Positions 1 through 7,252 of a stretch of DNA of 64,000 bases are shown here, piece after piece. The first letter of the stretch is position 1; each line of letters begins with the position of its first letter. The notes beneath the pieces were generated by a model. The model saw only the letters and a program-made list of their open reading frames with translations. It made no database searches and had not been told where the DNA came from. This DNA comes from an uncultured Myxococcales bacterium. Lineage in GTDB: Bacteria; Myxococcota_A; UBA9042; DTJE01. Where the stretch lies: positions 38,168 to 102,167 of the forward strand of contig CALJUR010000019.1 of the NCBI GenBank assembly GCA_937975765.1. The letters are read 5' to 3'. The position numbers were made by a program, and so were the translations under genes.

Positions 1-331
1 CGAAGGCGCCTGCCGTCACCGCCAGCAGCACCGCGATGCCGCCCGCCAGCCGGAAGGCCGGGTTGGTGTGGCCCGTGTCGGACAGGCCGGATGTCAGCAT
101 CACCGCGAACAGCACCAGCACGCTGATGCCGCCGACGTAGACCAGCATCTGCACGACGGCCAGCAGGTCCGCCGACAGGTACGCGTATAGGCCGGCCACC
201 CCGAACAGCGTCGCGAACAGCGCGAAGGCCGAGTGCACGATGTTGCCGGACAGCGCCACGATGCCCGCGCCGACGACCGTGAAGGCCGCCAGGACGTAGA
301 AGACCGCGGCGTGGACGACAGGGTCGGTCAT
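1..331 (-). CDS. nuoJ: NADH-quinone oxidoreductase subunit J (NuoJ), 3' end missing
   Basis: Membrane subunit of the proton-pumping arm of respiratory complex I. The reading frame starts with ATG at 331 and is open to the left edge, so about 110 N-terminal residues are visible. The start MTDPVVHAAVFYVLAAFTVV, followed by GNIVHSAFALFATLFGVAGL and a Gly-rich QMLVYVGGISVLVLFAVML stretch, is the usual NuoJ pattern of helices 1 to 3. The start overlaps the nuoI stop by 4 bp (ATGA at 328-331), which implies translational coupling. The rest of the nuo operon (expected K-L-M-N) should continue to the left. Family assignment is confident; the C-terminus cannot be judged. Confidence 0.93.
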   Translation of the reverse strand, partial: MTDPVVHAAVFYVLAAFTVVGAGIVALSGNIVHSAFALFATLFGVAGLYAYLSADLLAVVQMLVYVGGISVLVLFAVMLTSGLSDTGHTNPAFRLAGGIAVLLAVTAGAF

Positions 332-939
332 CGGTTTTTCTCCCCCCCGTCCGGGGCCTTGCCGGGCCGCCGGCCATAGCCGGGGATGACGTCCTTCAGG
401 ATCGACCCGCGGGGCGCGCGCGGCGGGGCCTCGCCGGGCTTGTGCCGCGCCACCGGAACGGGCTTCGTGACGAAGTGCAGGTTCAGGTTCCGGATGTCGG
501 GCTGGGTCGCCTCGAACTCGCTGGAGTGCCGCAGGGCCGCGAAGGTGCACACCTCGGAGCACAGCCCGCAGTACATGCACCGCGACACGTCGATGTCGAA
601 CCGCGTGATGTCCCGGCCGCCCGCCTCGTTCTTCTCGACCACGATGTCGATGCACCCGATCGGGCAGGTCTTCTGGCACTGCAGGCAGCCGGTGCACAGC
701 CGGACGTCCAGTTCCAGGATGCCGCGGTACGTCTCGGGCAGCATCTGCTGGACCGGCTGCGGGATCTTGTCCGGGTACTGGATGGTCAGCGGGCGCCGGA
801 ACATCCAGGACATCGTGACCGCCAGTCCGTCCAGCACGGTCGTGGCGGTCCGGGCCCAGTTCGCGATCCACCCCTTCAGGCCGCCGGTCCCGCGGCCCGG
901 CATCGGGTCGCCTACGGGAGGCGGTACGGCGGATACCAT
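328..939 (-). CDS. nuoI: NADH-quinone oxidoreductase subunit I (NuoI), 2x[4Fe-4S] ferredoxin subunit
   Basis: A 203-aa peripheral-arm subunit that carries clusters N6a and N6b and passes electrons towards NuoB. Two CxxCxxCxxxCP-type motifs are visible, CTGCLQCQKTCP and CMYCGLCSEVC. The start at 939 overlaps the nuoH end by 28 bp but has a strong ribosome site (GGAGGGGAAGG) directly upstream. The next in-frame ATG at 903 has none, so 939 is preferred. The length is slightly above the usual 160-180 aa because of a basic, Pro-rich C-terminal tail. It sits fifth in the nuo operon, with a 4-bp overlap to nuoJ. Confidence 0.96.
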   Translation of the reverse strand: MVSAVPPPVGDPMPGRGTGGLKGWIANWARTATTVLDGLAVTMSWMFRRPLTIQYPDKIPQPVQQMLPETYRGILELDVRLCTGCLQCQKTCPIGCIDIVVEKNEAGGRDITRFDIDVSRCMYCGLCSEVCTFAALRHSSEFEATQPDIRNLNLHFVTKPVPVARHKPGEAPPRAPRGSILKDVIPGYGRRPGKAPDGGEKNR

Positions 940-2174
940 AGTTCCTTCCCCTCCATGCGGCGGTAGAGGTCCCGGTCGGCCAGGTAGCCGGCGCGGGCCT
1001 TCCATACGAAGACGGACGCCAGCGCCAGGCCCAGGAACAGCGTCGCGCCGCGGATCGCCCAGTCGGCCACGCCCTGGTCGGGCACCACGGCCAGCAGCAC
1101 CAGCACGCCGGCCAGGTTGAGCAGCGCGCCGGGCACCAGGTACTTCCAGCAGGTGATCATCAACTGGTCCACGCGCAGCCGCGGCAGCGTCCATCGCAAC
1201 TGGATCACGAACGCGACCAGCACCGACGCCTTGGCCACGAAGACGGCGAACGACAGCGCCTGCCAGCCCCAGAACGCCAGCCCGGTGGACGCCGCGATCT
1301 CGGCCGGGGTGACGCCGGGCACCTGCCAGCCGCCCAGGAAGCAGACCGTGGCGATGGTCGCGATCACCCACAGGTTGCCCCACTCGGCGAACATGAACCA
1401 CAGGAAGCGCATGCCCGAGTACTCGACGTGGTACCCGGCGACCAGCTCGGATTCGCCCTCGGGCAGGTCGAACGGCGTGCGGTTGCCTTCCGCCACCGAC
1501 GCGGTCAGCGACAGGAAGAAGGCCGCGAACAGGAAGGGGTTCTTGAACACGAACCACTCCCACGGCCAGGCGCCCTGCTGGCCGATGATGCCCTGCATCG
1601 ACATCGTGCCGGCGGCCAGCACCACGCTCATCAGGCTGAACGCGGACGGGATCTCGTAGGAGACCAGCTGGGCCGCGGACCGGATGCCGCCGAACAGCGC
1701 CCACTTGCTGTTGGAGGCCCAGCCGGCCATCAGGATGCCGATGACCACCAGGCCGGTGATCGCCAGCAGGTACAGCAGCCCGACGTCCAGGTCCGCCGCG
1801 ACCAGGTTCGCCCCGAACGGCAGCACCGCGAAGGTCGCCATGTAGCCGCCGAAGACCAGGTACGGCGCGAACCGGAACAGTCCCTGGTCCGCGGCGGCCG
1901 GGACCAGGTCCTCCTTCAGGAAGCACTTGATGCCGTCGGCCAGCCACTGCAGCACGCCCTGCGGACCGACGCGGTTCGGGCCGATGCGGCACTGGATGCG
2001 GCCGGCGATGCGGCGCTCCCACCACGTGACCGGGCCCGCGAAGAGGGCGATGAACACGAAGGCCAGCAGCGACGCGGCCCCGATCACGACCACGGCCGTG
2101 ACCCAGGAGTAGTCGAAGGTGGCCGGGTCGAACCCCAGCAGCCGTTCCAGGAAGGTCGCGACGTCGCGCAGCAT
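912..2174 (-). CDS. nuoH: NADH-quinone oxidoreductase subunit H (NuoH)
   Basis: A 420-aa integral membrane subunit that forms part of the quinone chamber of complex I. It has about eight to nine hydrophobic helices. The conserved loops are present: the WERRIAGRIQCRIGPNRVGP region, the NRTPFDLPEGESELVAGYHV loop and the FVWKARAGYLADRDLYRRME-type C-terminus. The initiating ATG at 2174 shares one base with the nuoCD stop (TGATG), so the two are translationally coupled. The operon goes straight from nuoCD to nuoH: no nuoE, nuoF or nuoG lies between them. Those genes must be elsewhere, or the enzyme may use another electron input. Confidence 0.97.
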   Translation of the reverse strand: MLRDVATFLERLLGFDPATFDYSWVTAVVVIGAASLLAFVFIALFAGPVTWWERRIAGRIQCRIGPNRVGPQGVLQWLADGIKCFLKEDLVPAAADQGLFRFAPYLVFGGYMATFAVLPFGANLVAADLDVGLLYLLAITGLVVIGILMAGWASNSKWALFGGIRSAAQLVSYEIPSAFSLMSVVLAAGTMSMQGIIGQQGAWPWEWFVFKNPFLFAAFFLSLTASVAEGNRTPFDLPEGESELVAGYHVEYSGMRFLWFMFAEWGNLWVIATIATVCFLGGWQVPGVTPAEIAASTGLAFWGWQALSFAVFVAKASVLVAFVIQLRWTLPRLRVDQLMITCWKYLVPGALLNLAGVLVLLAVVPDQGVADWAIRGATLFLGLALASVFVWKARAGYLADRDLYRRMEGKELWYPPYRLP

Positions 2175-3817
2175 CAGCGGTCCACCTCCGGCGCGATGAC
2201 GTCCAGCGAGCCGATCAGCGCCACGATGTCGGCCACCAGCAGGCCGGGGGACAGGTGGTCGATGACGGGCATCGCCGTGAAGCAGCCCGTGCGGATCCGG
2301 ACGCGGTACGGCTTGTCGGTGCCGTCGGAAACCGCGTAGAAGCCGGCCTCGCCGCGGGGGGCCTCGACGCGCCCGTAGGCCTCGTTGGCGGCGGGCTTCA
2401 GCACGCGCGGCACCTTGGCGCGCACCTCGCCGTCCGGGATCATGGCGATGGCCTGCCGCAGGATCCGGATGCACTCGCGGATCTCGAACAGGCGCACGAT
2501 CAGCCGGTCGTAGCAGTCGCCCACGTGGCCGCGCCAGCCCAGGCCCACCGGCACGTCGAACTCCAGTTCCGGGTAGACCGAGTAGGGCTCGTCGCGGCGC
2601 AGGTCCCACTTCACGCCGGAGGCGCGCAGGTTCGGGCCCACGAGGCTGTAGGAGATCGCGTCCTCGGCGGACAGCGTGGCGACGTTCGCCAGGCGCTGCA
2701 CGAAGATCTCGTTGCCGGTGATCAGCCGGTCGAACTCGCTGCAGATCGGCTCGAAGTGGTCCATCCACGCGGAGATCATCTCCAGCGTGGCCGCGTCGAT
2801 GTCCCGCGCGACGCCGCCGATGCGCATGTACGTGTAGGTCAGGCGGGCGCCGCAGATGCGCTCCATGATGTCGTTGATCTTCTCGCGCTCGCGCAGCCAG
2901 TGGATGAACGGCGTGAACGCGCCCAGGTCCATGGCCATGGACCCGGTGCCGACGAAGTGGCTGGCGATGCGGTTCAGCTCGCACGCGATGACGCGGCAGA
3001 ACTCGGCGCGGCGCGGCACCTCGATGCCCAGCAGCCGCTCGCAGGCCATCGCCCAGGCCTGGTTCGTGAACATCCCGCCCAGGTAGTCCACCCGGTCGGT
3101 GTACGGCATCGTGCCGGCGTAGGCGTTCATCTCGGCGATCTTCTCGATGCCGCGGTGCAGGTAGCCGACGTCGGGCTTCGCGCGGCGCACGATCTCGCCG
3201 TCGGTCTCCAGCAGGAAGTTCAGCACGCCGTGCGTGGCCGGGTGGTGCGGGCCCAGGTTCAGCAGCATCAGGTCCGTCTCGGGGCCGGCCTTGGCCTGGT
3301 GCTGCGGGGGCAGCGCCTGCGTGACCGGGACGACGCGGTCCCGGGAGGTCGGGATGCCGTGGTAGACGTCCGGCCGCACGTAGTCCTTGCGCAGCGGGTG
3401 GCCGACCCAGTCCACCGGCATCATCAGCCGGCGCAGGTCCGGGTGGCCCGTGAAGTCCACGCCGACCAGGTCGAACTGCTCGCGCTCGAACCAGTCCGCC
3501 GAGGCCCACACGTCCGACACGGTGGCGACCGCCGGGGTCTCCCGCGGCAGGCGGGCCTTCAGCACCAGCGTGTGGTGGTGCCGCATCGACAGCAGGTGGT
3601 ACACGACGTCGATGGCGTCCGGCGGGCGGTCGATCGCGGTGATCACCCGCAGCGTGTCCATCCACAGGTCCGGTTCGTCCCGCAGGAAGAGGCAGGCCGC
3701 GTGCACGAGGTCCGCGCGGACGCGGACGGCCGGGTCCAGCAGGGCGTCCTCGACGGCCTCGACGCCGCCGTCCGGGAAGGCCGCCTGCAGGCGTTGAAGG
3801 ATCTCGGTGAAAGTCAT
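2174..3817 (-). CDS. nuoCD: Fused NADH-quinone oxidoreductase subunit C/D (NuoCD)
   Basis: A 547-aa fusion of the 30-kDa and 49-kDa complex I subunits. Residues 1 to about 155 are NuoC, ending with the typical HPLRKDY-type segment. Residues from about 175 are NuoD, with LNLGPHHPATHGVL, the GYLHRGIEK motif and the C-terminal DHLSPGLLVADIVALIGSLD-type signature that lines the quinone site. The fusion is known from enterobacteria and several other lineages and is in frame here with no sign of damage. The ATG at 3817 overlaps the nuoB stop by 4 bp. Confidence 0.97.
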   Translation of the reverse strand: MTFTEILQRLQAAFPDGGVEAVEDALLDPAVRVRADLVHAACLFLRDEPDLWMDTLRVITAIDRPPDAIDVVYHLLSMRHHHTLVLKARLPRETPAVATVSDVWASADWFEREQFDLVGVDFTGHPDLRRLMMPVDWVGHPLRKDYVRPDVYHGIPTSRDRVVPVTQALPPQHQAKAGPETDLMLLNLGPHHPATHGVLNFLLETDGEIVRRAKPDVGYLHRGIEKIAEMNAYAGTMPYTDRVDYLGGMFTNQAWAMACERLLGIEVPRRAEFCRVIACELNRIASHFVGTGSMAMDLGAFTPFIHWLREREKINDIMERICGARLTYTYMRIGGVARDIDAATLEMISAWMDHFEPICSEFDRLITGNEIFVQRLANVATLSAEDAISYSLVGPNLRASGVKWDLRRDEPYSVYPELEFDVPVGLGWRGHVGDCYDRLIVRLFEIRECIRILRQAIAMIPDGEVRAKVPRVLKPAANEAYGRVEAPRGEAGFYAVSDGTDKPYRVRIRTGCFTAMPVIDHLSPGLLVADIVALIGSLDVIAPEVDR

Positions 3818-4617
3818 GCGTTCCCCTTGATCTTGTCCGCCCAGCGCTCGCCGTGGATCAGGTCCTGCAGCCGCAGGATCGCCTCGTTCAACGCCTCCGG
3901 GCGCGGCGGGCAGCCCGGCAGGTAGATGTCGACGGGGACGATGCTGTCCACGCCGGGGACGACCGAGTAGCCGCGCTGGAACAGGCCGCCGCAGTTGGCG
4001 CACGAGCCCATCGCGATGACGTACTTCGGTTCCGCCATCTGCGCGTAGATCAGCCGCACCCGGTCGGCCATCTTGTAGGTGATGGTGCCGGCGACGATCA
4101 GCAGGTCGGACTGCCGCGGGCTGGTGCGGAACACGGCGCCGAAGCGGTCCAGGTCGGTGCGCGGGCCGCCGGTCTGCATCAGCTCGATGCCGCAGCAGGC
4201 GGTCGCGAACAGCAGGTACCAGATCGACCCTTCGCGGAACCAGTTGACGAAGTTGTCGACCGTCGTGGTCAGGACCGCGCCGGGCGTGTCGCCGGGGGTG
4301 CAGGATGGGGTGCCCGCAGGGATGCCGGGGGGGGGGCCGGCAGCAGGGTTTCCGGAGGCGGGGGACGGGGCCCCCGCCCTACATTCGGGCAGGTCCGTCC
4401 CTGGAACCGTCTCCGTGCGTTTCGCGATCGCCGCAGGCGCCTGCGCGGGATTCACGACCGTCGCTGGCGCGGCCTGGCCTTGTAGGGCGGGGGCCCCGTC
4501 CCCCGCCTTCTGGGGATTCACGACCGTCGCTGGCGCGGCCTGGCCTTGTAGGGCGGGGGCCCCGTCCCCCGCCATCGCGGGATTCACGACCGCCGGGGTG
4601 TCGTTGTCGTCGCTCAT
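3814..4617 (-). CDS. nuoB: NADH-quinone oxidoreductase subunit B (NuoB) with palindrome-derived N-terminal extension
   Basis: The subunit that holds cluster N2, the last iron-sulfur cluster before quinone. The four ligand cysteines are C141 and C142 (ATACCGIEL), C206 (GSCANCGG) and C236 (PGCPPRPE). The catalytic core starts near residue 117. Before it lies a low-complexity extension of about 115 residues, unusual because NuoB is normally 160-220 aa in total. The extension is largely made of three in-frame copies of the 27-nt palindromic element. Two are read as GDGAPALQ and one, inverted, as CRAGAPSPA; the first two lie in a perfect 57-bp duplication with a 66-bp period. The start at 4617 is supported by the 4-bp ATGA overlap with nuoA. 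A later GTG inside the extension cannot be excluded. Confidence 0.95.
   Translation of the reverse strand: MSDDNDTPAVVNPAMAGDGAPALQGQAAPATVVNPQKAGDGAPALQGQAAPATVVNPAQAPAAIAKRTETVPGTDLPECRAGAPSPASGNPAAGPPPGIPAGTPSCTPGDTPGAVLTTTVDNFVNWFREGSIWYLLFATACCGIELMQTGGPRTDLDRFGAVFRTSPRQSDLLIVAGTITYKMADRVRLIYAQMAEPKYVIAMGSCANCGGLFQRGYSVVPGVDSIVPVDIYLPGCPPRPEALNEAILRLQDLIHGERWADKIKGNA
4357..4383 (+). repeat. 27-nt palindromic element, copy A (inside nuoB)
   Basis: Arm GGCGGGGG, 6-nt loop, arm CCCCCGCC and a CTACA tail. It lies in the coding sequence of the nuoB extension, opposite in orientation to copies B and C. It is read through in frame to give a CRAGAPSPA peptide. Confidence 0.9.
4451..4582 (-). 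repeat. 66-bp tandem duplication carrying palindromic element copies B (4481-4507) and C (4547-4573)
   Basis: Units 4451-4516 and 4517-4582 share a perfect 57-bp identity, then 9 diverged bases; a 10-bp start of a third unit follows at 4583. Each unit contains one full 27-nt palindromic element. The period is 22 codons, so nuoB stays in frame and encodes two nearly identical peptides that contain GDGAPALQGQ. Confidence 0.92.
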
Positions 4618-5057
4618 TCGGCCTCCGGGGTCTTGGCGGCGTCGGCGGCCGGGGCGTCCTCCTCGTGCGGCATCACGCCCAGGTCGCGCACCCAGTCCAG
4701 GTCGCCCCGGCCCCACAGGAAGGCCAGCGCGACGACCAGGATCGCCAGGAACAGCAGGATCTCGACGACGGCCAGCAGGCCCCTGCCCTCGGCGATCCAG
4801 CGGCGCGCGACGACCGCCACCGGCCACGTCAGCGCGATCTCGACGTCGAAGACCAGGAACAGCAGGGCCAACTGGTAGAAACGCGGGTTGAAGTTGAACC
4901 ACCCGCTGCCGATGGGCTGCTCGCCGCACTCGTAGGTCTGCGACTTGACCGCGTCGGGCTTCGCCGGGCGCACGAAACGGCCCAGCAGCAGCGCGATCCC
5001 CACGATGGCGAAGGCGGCGATCAGGAAGATTCCGACGACCGCGAAATCGAACGGCAA
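4614..5057 (-). CDS. nuoA: NADH-quinone oxidoreductase subunit A (NuoA)
   Basis: A 147-aa membrane subunit with three predicted helices. It has the conserved loop KSQTYECGEQPIGSGWFNFN and the FLVFDVEIALTWPVAVV helix with its Asp/Glu pair. The start is assigned to TTG at 5057 (product MPFDFAVVGIF...) because a GGGAGGT ribosome site precedes it at good spacing and the protein then begins as family members do. A longer frame to 5099 lacks this support. It is the first gene of the nuo operon. Its stop overlaps the nuoB start by 4 bp. Confidence 0.95.
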   Translation of the reverse strand: MPFDFAVVGIFLIAAFAIVGIALLLGRFVRPAKPDAVKSQTYECGEQPIGSGWFNFNPRFYQLALLFLVFDVEIALTWPVAVVARRWIAEGRGLLAVVEILLFLAILVVALAFLWGRGDLDWVRDLGVMPHEEDAPAADAAKTPEAE

Positions 5058-5104
5058 GGGACACCTCCCACAAGATCCGCGGGCCCGCGGGCCGCGCAAC
5101 GGAA

Positions 5105-5131
5105 GGCGGGGGAAGGGGCCCCCGCCCTACA
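5105..5131 (+). repeat. 27-nt palindromic element, copy D (nuo leader)
   Basis: One-base variant of the consensus (loop AAGGGG instead of ACGGGG). It lies between the predicted nuo promoter and nuoA, so it should form a hairpin in the 5' untranslated RNA. Confidence 0.88.
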
Positions 5132-5151
5132 AAGGACCCGCGGGCACGCGG

Positions 5152-5180
5152 ACTCTACTCGGCACGGGCCCCCAGGTCAA
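5152..5180 (-). promoter_or_regulatory. Predicted sigma-70-type promoter of the nuo operon
   Basis: On the minus strand, TTGACC (5180-5175) is separated by exactly 17 bp from TAGAGT (5157-5152). It lies about 95 bp upstream of the nuoA TTG start. It faces the operon and is the best match in the 285-bp gap between nuoA and the divergent toxin-antitoxin genes. Confidence 0.6.
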
Positions 5181-5324
5181 GAACTCTCGGAGTGCGCATG
5201 TCGGAGTAAGGGCCTCCGGGTCCCGGACGATGTCCCAGGCCTTCCCGGGGGTTGTCGCGGCGAGGGGGGACGGATCCGGCGGATTGACGGGAGAGGGGCC
5301 AGTACGAACGATAGACTACGGCAA

Positions 5325-5332
5325 GTACGTAC
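5325..5332. promoter_or_regulatory. Palindrome GTACGTAC ahead of the toxin-antitoxin pair (possible operator)
   Basis: A perfect 8-bp palindrome just downstream of a TAGACT -10-like box (5312-5317) and 10 bp before the antitoxin start. Toxin-antitoxin operons are commonly autorepressed at such sites. No well-spaced -35 is seen: TTGACG at 5284 is 22 bp from the -10. Confidence 0.35.
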
Positions 5333-5342
5333 GGCACGACCC

Positions 5343-5567
5343 GTGGGAATCAGCGCATCGCACCTCCGCCAGGACCTGTACAAGTTGCTGGACCGCGTGC
5401 TGGAGACCGGGGAACCCCTGGTCATCGATCGCAAGGGGCGCCGCCTGCGCGTGGTGCCGGCCGCGCCGCCCTCGCGGCTGGCCCGCCTGCTGAAGCGTCC
5501 GGGATTCGTCGTCGGAGACCCGGCCGACCTGGTGCACGTGGACTGGTCCGCGGAGTGGCGGCCATGA
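5343..5567 (+). CDS. Phd/YefM-type antitoxin
   Basis: A 74-aa protein with the N-terminal Phd/YefM fold (ISASHLRQDLYKLLDRVLET, then GEPLVIDRKGRRLRVVP), which binds DNA and represses the operon. A short C-terminal tail (LVHVDWSAEWRP) resembles toxin-wrapping segments with Trp and acidic residues. The start is GTG at 5343; no ATG precedes it in frame. The stop overlaps the toxin start by 4 bp (ATGA), the usual arrangement for antitoxin-first pairs. It should neutralise the adjacent PIN toxin. Confidence 0.85.
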   Translation: MGISASHLRQDLYKLLDRVLETGEPLVIDRKGRRLRVVPAAPPSRLARLLKRPGFVVGDPADLVHVDWSAEWRP

Positions 5568-5944
5568 TCCACCTCGACACGCACGTCGTCGTCTGGCTGT
5601 ATGCCGGGGAGGTCGATCGATTCCCGGAGGCTGCGCGTGCCGCGCTGGAGCGGGACACCCTCGCGGTCTCCCCGGCGGTCGTGCTGGAGTTGCAGTACCT
5701 GAACGAGATCGGGCGCCTGTCGGTGCCGGCCCGGGACGTGATGGACGACCTCCGGGAACGCATCGGCCTGGGGCTGGCCGAGTCGGACTTCGCCGCGGTC
5801 GTGTCGAAGGCGCTGGCCCAGTCCTGGACCCGCGACCCCTTCGACCGCCTGATCGCCGCCCACTCCCTGGCCGACGACGTCCCGCTGCTGACCGCCGACC
5901 GCACCCTGCGCGACCGCTTGCCGACCTCCTTCTGGGACCTGTAG
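5564..5944 (+). CDS. VapC-like PIN-domain toxin
   Basis: A 126-aa PIN-domain ribonuclease. The acidic metal-binding residues are all present: D5 (HLDTHVVVWL), E42 (VVLELQYL), D94 (RDPFDRLIAAHS) and D112 (LLTADRTLRD). The toxin therefore looks intact. The start is ATG at 5564, overlapping the antitoxin. The RDPFDR...A and TAD motifs are typical of the VapC subgroup that pairs with Phd-like antitoxins and cleaves specific tRNA or rRNA sites. The target cannot be told from sequence. Confidence 0.9.
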   Translation: MIHLDTHVVVWLYAGEVDRFPEAARAALERDTLAVSPAVVLELQYLNEIGRLSVPARDVMDDLRERIGLGLAESDFAAVVSKALAQSWTRDPFDRLIAAHSLADDVPLLTADRTLRDRLPTSFWDL

Positions 5945-5999
5945 CCCTGGACCGCCGCGTCGCCGGTGCTATGCTTGCCCCCACCACCCGGAGGGTTCC

Positions 6000-6614
6000 A
6001 TGCCGAAGGAAAACGCGGTCCTGATGCACGATGCCTGGTATTCGCTGACCGGACGCTGGAAGAACGCCGTCATCGCGACGCTGGTCTTCGTGGCGATCTC
6101 GTTCCTCGCGGGGGTCGTCCCCTGGGCGGGCTGGATCGCCGGCATCGTGATCGGCGGCCCGATGGCGCTGGGCTACGTCCGCTTCATCGTGGGCTACGAC
6201 CGACGCGACCCGGCCGCGACGGTCGAGACGGTGTTCTCGGGGTTCGACAGCTTCCTGAACGCCTTCGTCGCGCAGCTCCTGATGTTCCTGTTCATCTTCC
6301 TGTGGTCGCTGCTGCTGATCGTCCCCGGCATCATGGCGGCCTACTCGTACCAGATGACGTTCTTCGTGATGAACGACCACCCCGGCATCAGCGGCCAGGA
6401 CGCGATCACCCGCAGCAAGGACCTGATGCGTGGCCACCGCTGGAGACTGTTCTGTCTGGACCTCCGCTACATCGGCTGGTGGATCCTGTGCATCCTGACC
6501 TGCGGCGTCCTGATCCTGTGGATCTGCCCCTACTGGTACACCGCCCGGGCGAAGTTCTACCAGGACCTGACGACCCCCGGGGAACACCCCTCGCCGATCG
6601 CGGAAGGCCGGTAG
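6000..6614 (+). CDS. DUF975 family integral membrane protein
   Basis: A 204-aa protein with about four to five hydrophobic helices. The DUF975 signature is clear in the second half: AITRSKDLMRGHRWRLFCLD, then an LRYIGWWILCILTCGVLILW helix and PYWYTARAKFYQDL. The family has no firmly known function. A GGAGGG ribosome site precedes the ATG, and a TATGCT -10-like box lies at 5970-5975. It stands alone between the toxin gene and the hipB-like gene. Confidence 0.88.
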   Translation: MPKENAVLMHDAWYSLTGRWKNAVIATLVFVAISFLAGVVPWAGWIAGIVIGGPMALGYVRFIVGYDRRDPAATVETVFSGFDSFLNAFVAQLLMFLFIFLWSLLLIVPGIMAAYSYQMTFFVMNDHPGISGQDAITRSKDLMRGHRWRLFCLDLRYIGWWILCILTCGVLILWICPYWYTARAKFYQDLTTPGEHPSPIAEGR

Positions 6615-6639
6615 GACCGTTCAAATACTGGCCCATATA

Positions 6640-6668
6640 TTGACCATTGTCCGAAGAACAACTAGATT
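6640..6668 (+). promoter_or_regulatory. Promoter of the hipB-like gene, probably leaderless
   Basis: TTGACC (6640-6645), a 17-bp spacer and TAGATT (6663-6668). The ATG follows only 9 bp later at 6678, so transcription should begin at or within about 3 nt of the start codon. A perfect palindrome CAACATGTTG (6674-6683) spans the start codon and could be the autoregulatory operator. The stretch is clearly more AT-rich than its surroundings. Confidence 0.6.
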
Positions 6669-6677
6669 ACTGTCAAC

Positions 6678-6983
6678 ATGTTGTCCCTGAACGACATCGA
6701 TGCCGGCGAACTCGGGCGCGTCCTGGGCCGGAGGATCCGCGAACTGCGCCTGGTCCAGGACTGGAGCCGCGACACCCTCGCGGCCCGGGCCGGGGTGAGC
6801 CCGGCCAGCCTCAAGCGGTTCGAGACCACCGGCCGCGCCTCCCTGGACCTGGTCCTGCGCGTCGCACAGGTCCTGGGGCGCGGTCCCGAGATCGAGCGCC
6901 TGTTCCTGCCCCTGCCCGCCGCCACCCTGGCAGAACTCGAACGGCAGGTGGCGGCGCACAAGCGCCAGCGGGGGCGGGGATGA
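6678..6983 (+). CDS. XRE-family regulator, HipB-like antitoxin
   Basis: A 101-aa protein with a helix-turn-helix domain: LGRRIRELRLVQDWSRDTLA, then ARAGVSPASLKRFETTGRAS and LDLVLRVAQVLG. This is the layout of HipB-type antitoxins that precede hipA. The C-terminus is basic (AAHKRQRGRG). The stop overlaps the next start by 4 bp (ATGA at 6980-6983), as in hipBA operons. The partner gene is badly truncated, so this may now be an orphan repressor. The ATG at 6678 is the only plausible start. Confidence 0.85.
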   Translation: MLSLNDIDAGELGRVLGRRIRELRLVQDWSRDTLAARAGVSPASLKRFETTGRASLDLVLRVAQVLGRGPEIERLFLPLPAATLAELERQVAAHKRQRGRG

Positions 6984-7198
6984 AGCGGCTGGAGGTCCGG
7001 TTCACCGAGGCGACCCGGATCCTGACGCGGAACCTCCGCGAGGTCGCCCGGGCCTTCCGGCGCATGGCGTTCAGCGTGCTGGACCACCGGACCGGTGCCT
7101 GGACCCTGTCGCCCGCCTACGACCTGGAGTTCAGCGACGGGCCGGGCGGCGAACACACCCTGACCGTGGCGGGCGAGGACCGGGCGCCGGCCGGTTGA
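6980..7198 (+). pseudogene. hipA remnant (internally deleted toxin kinase)
   Basis: A 72-codon open frame directly coupled to the hipB-like gene. The first residues (MKRLEVRFTE) look like a HipA N-terminus. ARAFRRMAFSVL then matches the HipA segment just before the catalytic loop, and DHRTGAWTLSPAYDLEFSDG with GGEHTLTVAGEDR matches the segment after it. HipA proteins are about 400-440 aa. Here the P-loop-like region, most of the kinase core and the C-terminal lobe are missing. It is most simply explained by large in-frame deletions. It could instead be a retained mini-protein, but catalysis is not credible. Confidence 0.78.
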
Positions 7199-7252
7199 AT
7201 TGCCCCGCTCCCTGCGATACCTTCCGGCCGCGTTTTCCGGAGGGAACCGGAC

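Noticed and set aside
2255..3925. 556-codon plus-strand frame opposite nuoCD
   Set aside because: The nuoCD protein matches its family over its entire length; the antisense product has no recognisable features.
4357..4573. Reading the palindromic copies near nuoB as intergenic, with nuoB starting after them
   Set aside because: There is no credible ATG or ribosome site just before the NuoB core, and the 4-bp overlap with nuoA places the start at 4617. A late GTG start remains a minor possibility.
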